Below are positions 1-9,517 of a stretch of 64,000 nucleotides of DNA, piece after piece. The notes below the pieces were generated by a model. That model searched no databases and was not told the origin of the DNA. It saw only the letters and a list, made by a program, of their open reading frames with translations. The stretch lies in NCBI GenBank assembly GCA_902728285.1, contig CACVBU010000359.1, positions 3,324,386-3,388,385 of the forward strand, given 5' to 3'. The stretch's first letter is position 1, and each line of letters starts with the position of its first letter. The DNA is from Clytia hemisphaerica. Lineage: Eukaryota > Cnidaria > Hydrozoa > Leptothecata > Clytiidae. The translations under genes were made by a program, and so were the position numbers.

Positions 1-83
1 GAAAGGAAGCTCTGGCAGATAGTGTAGGGAAATATTTCGCTTATTGACTTATCATGGTTATTTTATTTTCATATTTTTGTTAG

Positions 84-362
84 ATAACAAGCTGGAATTC
101 ATCGACAAGAACATGTCACAATTTGTCGTCTATCCATACGGTGATACAGCAATTCTATATTGCAATGCGACCAGTACTTCACCTATCCGATATAGATGGT
201 ACAAAAACGGTAGAAAGCTGAGTGGTAGAAGTTCATCTTTAATAACCAATCAACCCTATTTGATTTTCAAAGGTCTGGTTTTAACAGATACGGCAACATA
301 CAGATGTAAGGCGAAAATAAAAGGAATGAAAATTGAACATGACTTTAAACTGATTGTCCAAG
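84..362 (+). CDS. Ig-domain exon 1 of an Ig/TLDc gene
   Basis: This exon encodes one immunoglobulin-fold domain of a probable cell-surface or secreted protein. The first Cys lies in ILYCNA, the core Trp in YRWYKNG, and the second Cys in the DTATYRCKAK motif, which is a complete C2/I-type pattern. The exon is bounded by an acceptor (TTTTTGTTAG, ending at 83) and a donor (CAAG/GTATTG, GT at 363). It starts and ends in phase 1, as is usual for Ig-domain exons. The same phase is kept by the later exons at 572, 3713, 4289, 5168 and 5672, so they read as one gene. No signal peptide or start is visible, so the gene begins before the window. Confidence 0.75.
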
Positions 363-571
363 GTATTGTTTTTACATTGAACCCTTTAAGTGCCAATATA
401 GGATAAACACAACATGCGTCATTTAAGAATCAACGCACATTGACCATTCCATCCTGCCAAAATTTGCCATCCTAATCTTTTGCCCAACTTTTTTTAACCC
501 TTTTAAAAAGGTAATGTTAAGACTCGGGCTAGTGAAAAGTCGCACGTAAAAGAACAATACATTGCCTTTAG

Positions 572-960
572 AAAAAGTGGTGAAAGGACCATACATTGAC
601 AAAAATGAAGGAAATTATGAAACCATTCTCACTGGCTCTAATGCTTCTTTACCATGCGATGAAATCAGAAGCAGCACTCTACCCGATTTCCGATGGTTGC
701 GATGGAACGGGGCTGTCAATCTTACCATTTTGAATAAAATTGCTCAACCAGGAAACGGAATCAAAATTACAGAACTTGAATCAATGGTTGAAATCGTACC
801 AGCAGACAGATATCGGCAAGTATCCAAGAGCAAAAATGGTCATAGAGTTCATGGCGTGGAACTTATGTTTCCCAAAGTGACGGTAGCCGATCGTGGGTTT
901 TACACGTGCTTAGTGCTCAACCATATTGGATACGATTATAAAACAACAAAACTCCATTAA
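572..960 (+). CDS. Ig-domain exon 2, ending in a stop, no donor visible
   Basis: The exon follows an acceptor ending at 571 and continues in phase from exon 1 (Q-E-K-V-V-K-G). It encodes an Ig domain longer than its neighbours. Visible features are ASLPC, the double-Trp segment FRWLRW, and ADRGFYTCLVLN; the end resembles the third Ig domain of FGF-receptor-like proteins. The frame runs into TAA at 958-960, and I see no phase-1 GT donor before it. A retroelement starts only about 40 bp further on. The exon may be the end of a short soluble isoform, or its donor may have been lost with the insertion. The Ig call is strong; its use in the full transcript is uncertain. Confidence 0.65.
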
Positions 961-999
961 GAATTAGTGAATAAGTTGTTCTTATAGATCAAAAAACAA

Positions 1000-2706
1000 C
1001 AAAAGGGTGTGGTGGTGGAAAGAAAATCCTCCTCAACTAAATGGGGGTGAGCCACCACACCTACACACGCAACAACGAATGAAGTGAAGACAATCGACAT
1101 TCAAGCTGAGTGGTCAATCCAAGAGGCTGTACTCCTCGCGAATCCAATTGGATTACCGGATACGGTGGGATTTGGCAATCAACACTCGTAGCACCCCATA
1201 GCCTCACAAGCATGGTTGCTAAAAAGCTTATGAAGAACATTTGCTTCATTTCGCAGAATGTACGTGGAATCAAATCTGCCTCGAGACTCGAAGAGTTGTT
1301 CAACTCGCTATCATTACGTAGAAATGTTTGGGGTATGTGTCTTCAGGAAACATGGAGATTCGGACATGAGACTCTTGACTGTGACAAGTTCAAACTAATA
1401 ACAAACGGACTTGAAAAAACAAACGATGCGTGTAATCGTGGCTCGCAAGGAGTCGGCATTGTATTAAACCACGAAGGAATATCCGCATGGAAAGCAGCAG
1501 GATACGAAAAGCATATCGATTATGGTGCTCGAATTATTGCTATAAGACTTTGTGTTAAAGACAAACACAAAAGAGACGTTTGTTTATTTCTTGTATCAGC
1601 GTACGCTCCTGTCGGAATGTTCTGCCACTCCTTGTGTATTCATGACCAAAAATGATGCTCAAATGACAGGTAGATCGTTCAAAGCACGTGGAGAACCAAT
1701 TTCGTTGCTTGATTCAGAATATGCAGATGATACTGCAGTCGTATTCGATAATCGTCATGATGCTGTTGTTGAGACGCAATCACTAGTTCACCACTTTTCT
1801 CGCTTTGGTACAGAAATCCACACCGGAGTAACAGAGCCTCGTCAAAGCTCAAAAACGGAATTGCTCTTCTGTGCCAAGGCACCTTCTCTTTACGAATCGC
1901 GAGAAGATTACGATAAAGCTGATTTCTCTGACATCATTTTAACCAATAACCGATACATCCCAATCGTTAGCCAGTTCGCATATTTAGGAAGTATCATTAC
2001 AACAAATGGTACGGATGACCTCGAGATTGAAACACGTATTCGTAAAGCGGGAAATGCGTTCGGCGCACTGAGAAAATCGATTTTCAGCTCCTGTAGTGTC
2101 GATTATGTCACAAAGGGAAAAGTTTATTCTTCTTTTGTTTTACCCATACTCTTGTATGGTGCTGAATGTTGGTGTGTTACAGAAAAGTTATTTAAGTTAT
2201 TATCGAGATTTCATCATCAATGTGTTCGTGTTATGTGCCACACCAATCGCTTTCGGGCTTGGCAGGAAAGGCTTACGTTGTTATCTATGTTCGAAAAGTT
2301 ATCTTTAAAATCGATTGATTTGTATGTTGTAAAAAAGCAATTACAATGGGCTGGTCATGTAATGCGTATGTCGTGGGAAAGGTTACCGAGAAAAATGATA
2401 TCTTGTTGGGTTCGATCTAAAAGGCCCAGAGGTTGTCCAAAGTTTACATATGGTAGATCTATTTCTAAATGTTTGAAAAAAGCTGGTATTGATAAATGTA
2501 ATTGGTATGTGATTGCCTCTGATAGACTGAGATGGTGGAAGTTGATTAACAATATTTCGTAGATTTTTATTTTAATAGCAGTCATTTATTCTTTAGTTAT
2601 TTATTTTCATTATTTATTTTTATAGTTTATGTAGTATATTGTGCAGTGATCTCTGACTTAGGTTAGGGCCTATTCCCATTTTTGGGAAGGTGTATGTCTT
2701 GTCTTG
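1000..2706 (+). mobile_element. Internally deleted non-LTR retrotransposon (APE-type LINE)
   Basis: The 5' part (frame from about 1194 to 1620) encodes the start of an apurinic-type endonuclease: SQNVRG near the N terminus, LQETW with the catalytic Glu, and VSAYAPVG. The next frame (about 1650-2562) holds only the C-terminal half of a reverse transcriptase: the YADD box (EYADDTAV), a YLGSIITTNG segment, and the region after it with LLYGAECW. The rest of the endonuclease and the fingers of the RT are missing, so about half of the protein was deleted near 1620-1650. The 3' end is a short TGTCT repeat (2695-2710). A 10-bp stem (1006-1015 with 1052-1061) lies in the 5' leader. It interrupts the Ig gene. 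Confidence 0.75.
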
Positions 2707-2710
2707 TCTT

Positions 2711-3018
2711 ATAAAACAACATATCTGAGCGTGGAGAATGCAAGTAAGTTGATCATATTCAATGGAATGATTGTTAATACATATTAATTTTTAAACGCTC
2801 CTAAAGATCCTTGAAATCAACTTCTGGCTGATTTTTTGACAATGCCTTTCATTTTAATAACCAAACCTTAACAAACAAAGGTTTGACGAGAAGTTTCACG
2901 GGACAGTATAAAAAAAGACAAATATAAGCTGTTATATTTTCAAAATTTCTATGACACTAATTGTTCTACGAATTTGAAAAACTTTGTTGTGTGACATATT
3001 TTGTGTCCACCCTGTATA
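2711..3018. other. Intronic gap after the LINE, no gene seen
   Basis: Between the LINE tail and the next MITE there is AT-rich sequence without coding signal. The last bases before the MITE (TCCACCCTGTA) are themselves complementary to the MITE end, so an older copy end may be present. Confidence 0.4.
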
Positions 3019-3020
3019 TA

Positions 3021-3145
3021 CAGGGTGTCCCGGAAAAAAAGTATCGAGTCGTACCACTTCTATAGAAAGAAAGTTCTTGTGTGTGTTTCACTAAATTTGC
3101 AATGTTTATCAAAGTTTCTCGATACTTTTTTTTCGGGACACCCTG
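3021..3145. mobile_element. Tc1/mariner-type MITE
   Basis: A 125-bp element with nearly perfect inverted repeats of about 28 bp that begin CAGGGTGTCCCGG and end CCGGGACACCCTG in mirror. TA dinucleotides flank both ends (3019-3020 and 3146-3147), the target duplication expected for Tc1/mariner relatives. It has no coding capacity. Confidence 0.8.
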
Positions 3146-3434
3146 TAGTAGGAAGTTTGAAGTTTTTTTTGGGTAGAAGGTTGTTTAAATTTTTAAATCT
3201 CGCTATAGAATTGAGTGTGATTTTTGAAATACAAAATATATTTTCAGAATTTCAGATAATACTTTATTATTCCGAAAACATTAGTTCCATTTATATTGAG
3301 ATGGAAAAATCGTCTGAGAGGAATGGTTTGTAAAATGTAATCTGTGGAAGAGATCCTATTTATTGAAACATGAATGGAAAGTACCCTCCTACATTATGCT
3401 CATTTTTCAATTTGCTCATCTCAGACAAACTAAT

Positions 3435-3658
3435 ACACCCCTGTCTCACAGCCCCGTTGGAACATTTTCCTCAAATGGGGATAAAAATTCTTATCGAAAT
3501 TCAAATGGGGATATAAATTCTATTGTTCCAAAGTTAAAGAATCCAGTGGGGATGGTTTTGGAGTGCAGTTTTTAAACATTGATTTTCAAATATTGATGAA
3601 ATCACAGTCAATTTCCCAGTCGGGCTTGGATCCCAGCGGGTCTGTGACACAGGGGTGT
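3435..3658. mobile_element. MITE family A, copy 1 (6-bp TSD ACTAAT)
   Basis: A 224-bp element with inverted ends, ACACCCCTGTCTCACAG at the left and CTGTGACACAGGGGTGT at the right. The 6-bp direct repeat ACTAAT flanks it at 3429-3434 and 3659-3664. A second, diverged copy lies at 23928-24230 with its own 6-bp repeat. The inside has several AAATGGGGAT-like segments but no gene. Confidence 0.75.
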
Positions 3659-3712
3659 ACTAATTGTCAGGGGTGTAATAATGTTTTCATCTTTTTATTT
3701 CGTCTTTCTCAG

Positions 3713-3952
3713 TCAAACCTGTGATCCAACGGATTCGATCAAAAGTCTTCATTGCACAATCAGGCACCGATTTCAATTTCCCAGAATGCAAGGTTCTTTT
3801 CCAATCAAAACCACCTGTTAAAATAACCTGGGAAAAGTTATTCAGCACAATAACCAATGAACGACATGTTATTCGTGGAAATAGAGTGATGGTAAAAAAA
3901 GTGCAACATTCAGATGCTGGATATTATACTTGTATTGCAAGAAATTCTGCTG
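3713..3952 (+). CDS. Ig-domain exon 3
   Basis: The acceptor is TCTTTCTCAG ending at 3712. The translation KPVIQRIRSKVFIAQSGT leads into a compact Ig domain with FPECK, ITWEK and SDAGYYTCIARNSAG. A good donor (GCTG/GTAAAT, GT at 3953) gives a phase-1 end and joins in frame to the exon at 4289 (NSAG-EDQ). If that donor is skipped, the frame stops eleven bases later at TAA (3970-3972), which would give another short isoform, as in exon 2. I prefer the spliced reading because phase and domain end agree. Confidence 0.72.
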
Positions 3953-3984
3953 GTAAATCTTTATATGTTTAAAACGCTGCTGTC

Positions 3985-4092
3985 CTGTTTCCAGTGGGAA
4001 AATCCAGGCGCATTCCCCTACCTTGGGGTAGATAACTGTAAAAAAGGGAACCTCGGGGTCACGCTGAACTGCGGTCGCTAGCTTACTTACTT
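3985..4092 (+). repeat. 3' end of a SINE with CTTA tail
   Basis: The stretch holds CCCTACC..GGGTAGATA, then ..CTGCGGTCGC, then CTTACTTACTTA. It matches in order the 3' part of the tRNA-derived SINE on the minus strand at 22672-22932. Only the tail part is present here, so this copy is 5' truncated. Confidence 0.6.
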
Positions 4093-4288
4093 ATCCTTAG
4101 CGTAAAAACTATCGGTATTAAATTTTGTGATTCAAAAATGTTGTTTTGGTATTATCTTTCAGAGTTCTACTTTTCTTTTGATTTTGAAACCAACTAGTTA
4201 TAAATTTCCAGCCTCAGAACAGATTTTCATTCAATGTAACATTTTTTATGAATTTTTTTTCTATTTTAATTGGTTTATTTACTTTTAG

Positions 4289-4591
4289 GCGAGGACCAAG
4301 TCAAAATACTGTTGAGAGTTTGGCCTTTAGTGATGAACAAAACATCAGCGGAAATCATAACTCGCCTCAGAAATGAAACGGTTGAAATCTTTTGTTCTGC
4401 ATACGGTCACACGCAAAATATGACCGGAACAATCGTTAGAATGGGTGTGCCAGTTCCAAGCGCTGTTGAACGCAAGAAAGATAATTTGTTTTTGGTGAAA
4501 GCTCAAGTTAATGAAGATGGAACTTATGTTTGTACTATAACAAATGGAAATGAGAAAGTTCAAAGTGCAAGCTTCGTTGAAAAATTCCATT
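4289..4591 (+). CDS. Ig-domain exon 4
   Basis: The exon lies between an acceptor (TTTACTTTTAG ending at 4288) and a strong donor (CATT/GTAAGTG, GT at 4592). Start and end are phase 1. It encodes GEDQVKILLRVWP and then an Ig domain with VEIFCSAYG and NEDGTYVCTITNG. The middle Trp normally packed against the disulfide is not obvious, so this domain may be a degenerate or V-frame-like variant. It splices in frame into the TLDc-like exons (KFH-L-KSVILN). Confidence 0.72.
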
Positions 4592-4619
4592 GTAAGTGTT
4601 TCTTTATTCAGGCATAGCA

Positions 4620-5167
4620 TATTTGGATTTAATGTTTGATGAAGTAATTCTTTCAGGCTGGTGTATTAAAAAAATTGTCCCTTTTTTAGTTAGTTCACAA
4701 AGTGTACTATGCACTATATCATAAGCATTCGAGGCTCAAAAATTCATTTTGCTAAGCATAATGAGGCTCACAAATATTTACCCTATGCTTATAAAAAATG
4801 GAAGGAGAGGAGGAAAGAGGTGAACCGTCCCTTAGCACAGGGAATAGACTCAAACTTAACTTAGGGTTCACAGCGCTAAAAAATGCTAAAATAAACTAGC
4901 AAGAAAACATTACAAGGAAATGATAAACTAAATATAATTATGAATAACATGATTAACAATAACACGATTCAAAGCTTTCCCATACTATACCTATACCATT
5001 CACACTTTAGCATTCCAACTTTAAAAAAAAAACAAAAAAAAAAAACGTGTAGATATTATTAATTTTAAATTCAAAGACATAATCTTTAAGACTTTAGGTT
5101 TAATTTTGGGTGATCAAAAATTGCGATAAAATGAATAAACTTTGAAATATCTTTTCATTCTTCTCAG
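4620..5167. other. Intron between Ig exon 4 and the TLDc-like exons
   Basis: AT-rich intron with an A-run near 5021-5045 and a purine-rich GGAGAGGAGGAAAGAGG stretch near 4801. No other feature is recognised. Confidence 0.4.
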
Positions 5168-5446
5168 TAAAATCGGTGATTTTAAATTCAACATCAATTG
5201 AGCATCTCGGCAAATGGTTGAAAGAATCCAAACAATTGGGACGTTACAAAGCATGCTGGGATACAAACACTTATGTTCCAAACATCAACTCTGGAGGAAT
5301 GTTTTTTACTAAGAAATATTGTGGTGGAAAGAAAAACACGATTACTCTTATACAAATCCGAGATAAATGGGTTTCGTATTATCGAACCCCGAATCGGGAT
5401 TGGGACACAACTCTTGGTGGATTCACAGAAATTGCTTGGACTCAGG
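5168..5446 (+). CDS. TLDc-like domain, first half (exon 5)
   Basis: The exon runs from an acceptor (TTCTCAG ending at 5167) to a strong donor (CAGG/GTAAGT, GT at 5447), again phase 1. The sequence follows the pattern of a TLDc domain: KACWDTNTY, then KKNTITLIQI, then a WDTTLGGFTEIAWTQ block like the GGYT..W core. It has extra cysteines (ACWD, KYCGG), as suits a secreted or extracellular version. Intracellular TLDc proteins such as OXR1 and NCOA7 relatives lack Ig domains. Ig plus TLDc therefore points to an extracellular, invertebrate-type protein. The call rests on motif order only. Confidence 0.6.
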
Positions 5447-5671
5447 GTAAGTATTAAAATACTTAAATGCTAGGAGTTTTCCGTGTCGATTTCTACGGGG
5501 CTTAAGTTACTAATTGTAAAAAGTCTACGTAACTACCACACATTACAGAAAGCACAAAATTAAAATGTTGATCGAGTCATTGATTCGAAATGTTTGCTGA
5601 AGATACCAATTTCATGTCAATTAGATATTCTTTTCAAAGTTACTAATATACTCCTTTTAATTTCTTTGCAG

Positions 5672-5955
5672 GTACAAAGGCAAACAGTACCAAAACGTTT
5701 ATGTTTGAATTTAACCCTCCAAAGAAATACACGCCGCGTTTCGGTGGAAAAAATGCGATTTGTGGTTACGGAAGTGGCCCATGTTTTGGTAACAAGAATC
5801 TTTATACAGCCGGATTTCCTCCGTACGCGTATGGTTCACGAGGCAACATCTGGAAGATAAGAGGAGTATGGTATAGCAGGGCCGTCTTTGATATATTAAA
5901 ATTTAATTTTGCGCAAGGTTATCCTCGAAGAATGGAAGTGTTTTATAGACTTTGA
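5672..5955 (+). CDS. TLDc-like domain, second half and C terminus (exon 6)
   Basis: The acceptor TTTCTTTGCAG ends at 5671. The split Gly codon gives WTQ-G-TKANSTKTFMFEFN, matching the aFlFsL strand of TLDc. It is followed by AICGYGSGPCFGNKNLYTAG, which resembles the yGPtFG.gDL block. The protein ends VFYRL with TGA at 5953-5955, and AATAAA follows at 5958-5963, so a very short 3' UTR is expected. This is the last exon of the Ig/TLDc gene. No transmembrane segment is seen after the Ig domains, so the product is probably secreted. Confidence 0.65.
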
Positions 5956-5975
5956 AGAATAAAAGCAGTGATAAA

Positions 5976-6640
5976 AACTAACCTTTTTTGTAGTATTTTA
6001 GTGGGAAGTTGATATTTCAAATTAATCAAGAAAAAAATTAAATAAGAGTTATTAATGTTAATTGTTTTTTTTTCTGGTAATATTTTTTCAGTGAAGTTAA
6101 AGAATTTTCGTTCTTTCTTGATATTTTCAGTAGCGCGGGGTGGGCGGGGGGGGGGGGGGGGGGCTCTTTTTATCTTCATGTGTTTACGCACCGACTAGGG
6201 CGAGAGGGAACATTCGATTTTCCAATGAAAAAGTTTTTTATATTAGCCCAGGGATTAGGTCGCTTGGGACGCATCTTGAGCTCAGTCAGTAGGGTTTGTT
6301 TGTTTTTTTACTGTTTTTTTTCTTTTCTTTTCTTACCCAGTTACCCTCAGAACAACGTGTTTATGTTTAGGGTATCTTGTATTACTATTTTCAGGTATTT
6401 CGAGCATCATCAAAAATGCATTTTTGGGATTCCTCACTAGGCTAGGTTTAGGCTACTCTTCAGTCAACAGTCACACTGATGATAAGGAATTAATCTCTAC
6501 CTACTGACTCACCATAGCCATTGTTAAGCTCTGGGGCTCTGGGTACGAGATTAAGTGGTGGTCCAAAAGTAAATAAATTTCCTTGACCAGAATCTCCAAT
6601 TATGGAAATCTTTTTTATTTATTTACAGACCACTTTCCAG
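5976..6640. other. Intergenic stretch with a poly-G run
   Basis: It contains a run of about 20 G after GGGGTGGGCG (6137-6163) and pyrimidine-rich tracts. No exon of SMG9 or of the Ig gene could be recognised here. Confidence 0.4.
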
Positions 6641-6900
6641 AATTGGAAAATTTACAGATCAGATTTGAAATTTGACTTTACCATTTTTAACGAATGAAAA
6701 ATTTAATTTTACCGAATGAAAATTTAATTTTTTCGAATGACTTTTTATTTCTCCGAATGAAAATTTAATTTTGCCGATTATTTTTTGATTATACCGAATG
6801 AAAATTTCATTTCATCAAATGACTTTTGATTTTTTGACGCAAGAATTTCGTTGATCGAATATTGCCGGAATATTGCTACCAAAAACCAACCATACTCAGA
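6640..6900. repeat. Degenerate tandem repeat of a GAATGAAAATTTAATTTT unit
   Basis: Units of about 25-30 bp built on (C)GAATGAAAATTTAATTTT recur with decay from about 6690 to 6830. The stretch starts near TTTACAGACCA and ends with GGAATATTGCTACCAAAAA. The same two landmarks occur in the same order at 33850-34060, so this is probably a dispersed element. The right end leads directly into an SMG9 exon. Confidence 0.5.
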
Positions 6901-6963
6901 ACATTCTATTCTCTACTTTCAGACACTGTTTCTGAAAGTTTCTCTTTGTTCTTCGATTTGAAG

Positions 6964-7032
6964 TTTGTTGAAATCGAGTGAGATGTTGAAGCCTTCTACA
7001 TTCTCACACAACAGTGCACAAGACGGATCCAA
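6964..7032 (+). CDS. SMG9: SMG9 exon (LKPS region)
   Basis: The exon translates as LLKSSEMLKPSTFSHNSAQDGS. This matches the EMLKPSTPS region of SMG9, a subunit of the SMG1 kinase complex that phosphorylates UPF1 in nonsense-mediated mRNA decay. The likely acceptor is TTCTTCGATTTGAAG (AG at 6962-6963), the donor is TCCAA/GTAAGT (GT at 7033), and the phase-2 end joins in frame to 8024. No earlier SMG9 exon (the P-loop-like core and its VVVQDW region) is recognised between this exon and the end of the preceding gene at 5955. The 5' part is therefore missing or lies elsewhere. Confidence 0.7.
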
Positions 7033-7251
7033 GTAAGTTCTGTGTTGTCTTTCTATGATTGTGACAGTCCCTTCAATACGAGTAAGATTAGATCATTTAA
7101 ATGCCAGCTAGGACTGAATTTTCGAAAGCTCTTTTTAACTAGCAGATTGAACGAAGGACAAAGGAATAAATTCCACCTCGAGAAATTTAGAACACTTTAA
7201 ATTACTGGCAATAATCTCGTGGTTGATTGAAATTCGATTGACGTTTTTGCT

Positions 7252-7345
7252 TACGTTAATTTGTAATTCCCCGCGAACTTGTAATTTCCCTCCTAGCTTT
7301 TGTAATTTCCCTTCTAGATTTTGTAATTTCCCGCAAAAGTGAAAT
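7252..7345. repeat. Short tandem repeat, about 20-bp unit
   Basis: About four units on the pattern TTTGTAATTTCCCTTCTAGA lie inside the SMG9 intron. The rest of this intron (7033-8023) shows no other feature. Confidence 0.6.
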
Positions 7346-8023
7346 TTTCATCGTTTGGAAACTCATCACTTTTTTCGAAGTTCTTACTAACTTCGAAGGC
7401 TTAAGTAAATGGAATACTATCCAATTAAAACTCGATTCGCGTTTCAATGACTTTTTTGAGACCTCTTTTTAAAGTTTCAGATTGATTTCCAGTGTTAAAT
7501 TGACGTCTTTCAGAATTGTTAGAATTTCAATCAAAACCATGAGATTAACCAGGAATTCTATGCTTGTTTTCGTGAAATTCTGGGTAAATTACCCTCGATC
7601 AAATTTCGAAATGTTTTAAATTTCCCGAGTACAACAATTTTCCAAAAATTTCAAAATTGACCTCGGGAAATATATCCCGAATTTCCCTCGCAACCATGAG
7701 ATTACTAGTACAAAATATTATATGAATGCATTAATTAACTTTGACTACGATTCAGTTTGAGGAGGCTTTTAAAAGAGATACCTAGGCTGTCCTGGGGCTG
7801 TCCTAGGTTGACCAGGGGGTGGCCAGTTTAACTATTTTCTCATTCAGTCAAATGTCTAAAATATTTGCTCAATTCAAGTACCGTTTAAAAATATCAATTT
7901 GTGCAGAGAAAAATGGTCCCGAGAAGACCAAATTAGGGTGGAAATTTATAGATAGCCTGTTGTACCAATTCTCAAGATTGGAATGGTGGTATGTAAAAAA
8001 CATTATTTTTCATTTTTATTCAG

Positions 8024-8067
8024 CAACAATTCGGATGACCTGAACAATGAATTCTACCCTGATCTTG
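8024..8067 (+). CDS. SMG9: SMG9 exon (short)
   Basis: A 44-bp exon between an acceptor (TTTTTATTCAG) and a donor (CTTG/GTAAGT). It translates NNSDDLNNEFYPDL and joins in frame on both sides (SN-N-NSDD and DL-VFVY). The FYPDL-VF junction corresponds to the YYPHLVF segment of animal SMG9. Confidence 0.7.
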
Positions 8068-8209
8068 GTAAGTTGTCCGTCCGCCCGCCCGTTCGCTCTT
8101 CTGTTCGTTTCATCGTCGCATACTTTTGTCAAATGAAAAATGAAATTGTATTAAATTTAAAAATTTCGACGTAACGAAGAACTATTACTATTTCTCATTT
8201 ACATTTCAG

Positions 8210-8317
8210 TGTTTGTCTACACGTCATGTGACACGCGGTCTTTCGAATATGACGTCATCAAATCCACCTGTCAGGTCACGTGGAAGTTGTTTGAAAATTC
8301 ACGCCTTCATTTCCGTG
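8210..8317 (+). CDS. SMG9: SMG9 exon
   Basis: The acceptor ACATTTCAG ends at 8209 and the donor is CGTG/GTGAGT (GT at 8318). It translates VFVYTSCDTRSFEYDVIKST and on through CQVTWKLFENSRLHFR, placed where other animals have the VFLQNKA...LRYKG stretch. Two long frames overlapping here are not the right ones; this frame is the only one that joins both neighbours. Confidence 0.7.
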
Positions 8318-8450
8318 GTGAGTTTTGAACGGGTTTTTTTGGTTTTTAGTTGCTCGAAGGTTTTTCCACTCATCGAGTCGCCGACAAATAGTTTCAAGAA
8401 AAAGTTTATTCCCTGGTTAAAGTTTTTTTCCTGTACATTGTTTCTTACAG

Positions 8451-8700
8451 GTGGTCCTTCCATATTTCGTGCACCACTATTGAGCTTACACGAAGCACCG
8501 ACATTGATGGAAGGATTGGATGACGTCAATCTTTACTTCATTCCTTCGCTCTTATCATCAAAAGATGAGGAAGATTACGAAAACCAGTTGACGTATCAAG
8601 GCTTCCCTTCCTCCCAAACAATCATCTCACTACTCCGCCAACAACTCTCCGCCCTTCCTCGAACGCCCTTCACGCATCACGTGCTTTCGGAGAAAAACTG
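8451..8700 (+). CDS. SMG9: SMG9 exon
   Basis: The acceptor TTTCTTACAG ends at 8450 and the donor is AACTG/GTAAAC. The exon reads GGPSIFRAPLLSL, then DDVNLYFIPSLL (compare VNLFLVPFM in vertebrate SMG9), then an acidic linker, QTIISLLRQQLSAL, and SEKN at the end. The LR..L and HxxLSEKNW parts match the conserved C-terminal block of the family. Confidence 0.78.
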
Positions 8701-9140
8701 GTAAACACACTCTCTAATCACTTTTCTACGAACTAAAGTGGACAGAGCTTCTACTATAGAAGACCTTCGTTACCCTTAAAATTGGAGGAATGCGTACATA
8801 TACGCGTTTCAAAATAGGTCAAAATACAAGACTTATAGCCCTAGCTCTTGACCACTTTATTTAGAAGGGCAAAACCGAAGACTTTTAGAGCGATTATGAA
8901 ATATTTCAATAAAAAAAGAAAAAAGCAAAATCAATTTTTTCAAAACAGAGTTGATGATTGTATAAAGGTGGACACTTCTAGATAACAAATCGAGGAAATT
9001 TCTTAACAAGTTAAAGATTAAATCAGAGACACCGACTGTGTTTGATTATAATAAACTAAATAAGACACCTTTGATCGTGTAATCCAATCTTTGCTGTTAT
9101 TTATCGCTGTTGTTGATCGTTGGATTTTCTTCTTTGGTAG

Positions 9141-9318
9141 GTTTCATTACGCAGCTCGCACGTGGGAAGCGGTGAAAAAGTCCAACCTCATCGCCGAATA
9201 CCATATTGACCAATTAAAATCCTTTCTTGTTTTTGTATATATCGTCTACTTTTTGTTCGACTGTCGAAAAAGTTGGAAAACTGAATTTATTATTTTCCTT
9301 GTATACTGTTCCATGTAA
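9141..9318 (+). CDS. SMG9: SMG9 last exon with an unusual C-terminal tail
   Basis: The acceptor TTCTTTGGTAG ends at 9140. The join gives EKN-W-FHYAARTWEAVKKS, the signature end of SMG9, whose known proteins stop shortly after an AEY motif. Here the frame runs on past LIAEYH for about 40 residues that are very hydrophobic (FLVFVYIVYFLF) before TAA at 9316-9318. Either the tail is real, or a further splice or an assembly change near 9205 removes it. I regard the SMG9 call as firm and the tail as doubtful. Confidence 0.75.
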
Positions 9319-9352
9319 TGTACCAGCATCTTATGTAGGATTTGAAGCAATA

Positions 9353-9515
9353 CAGTACTCGAACCTTCATAACTCAAATGTCTTTTAACTCAAACAAGTT
9401 TTGTGGTCCCTTAAGTTAACAATGCCTTATAAGCCTTACTCCATAACTCGACATTTCCTAAACTCAAACAAATTTTGTGTTCCCCGTGTGTGCTGGAGTT
9501 ATAGAGACTACACTG
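9353..9515. mobile_element. pogo/Tigger-like MITE
   Basis: A 163-bp element begins CAGTACTCGAACC and ends ACTACACTG, with inner ends CATAACTC and GAGTTATAG in mirror. TA flanks both ends (9351-9352, 9516-9517). The CAGT start with a TA target is the usual pogo/Tigger pattern. It carries two copies of ACTCAAACAA(G/A)TTTTGTG. Confidence 0.7.
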
Positions 9516-9517
9516 TA

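Noticed and set aside
6137..6163. Poly-G run considered as a functional quadruplex
   Set aside because: It is a plain homopolymer without context; poly-G runs elsewhere in the window belong to MITE ends.
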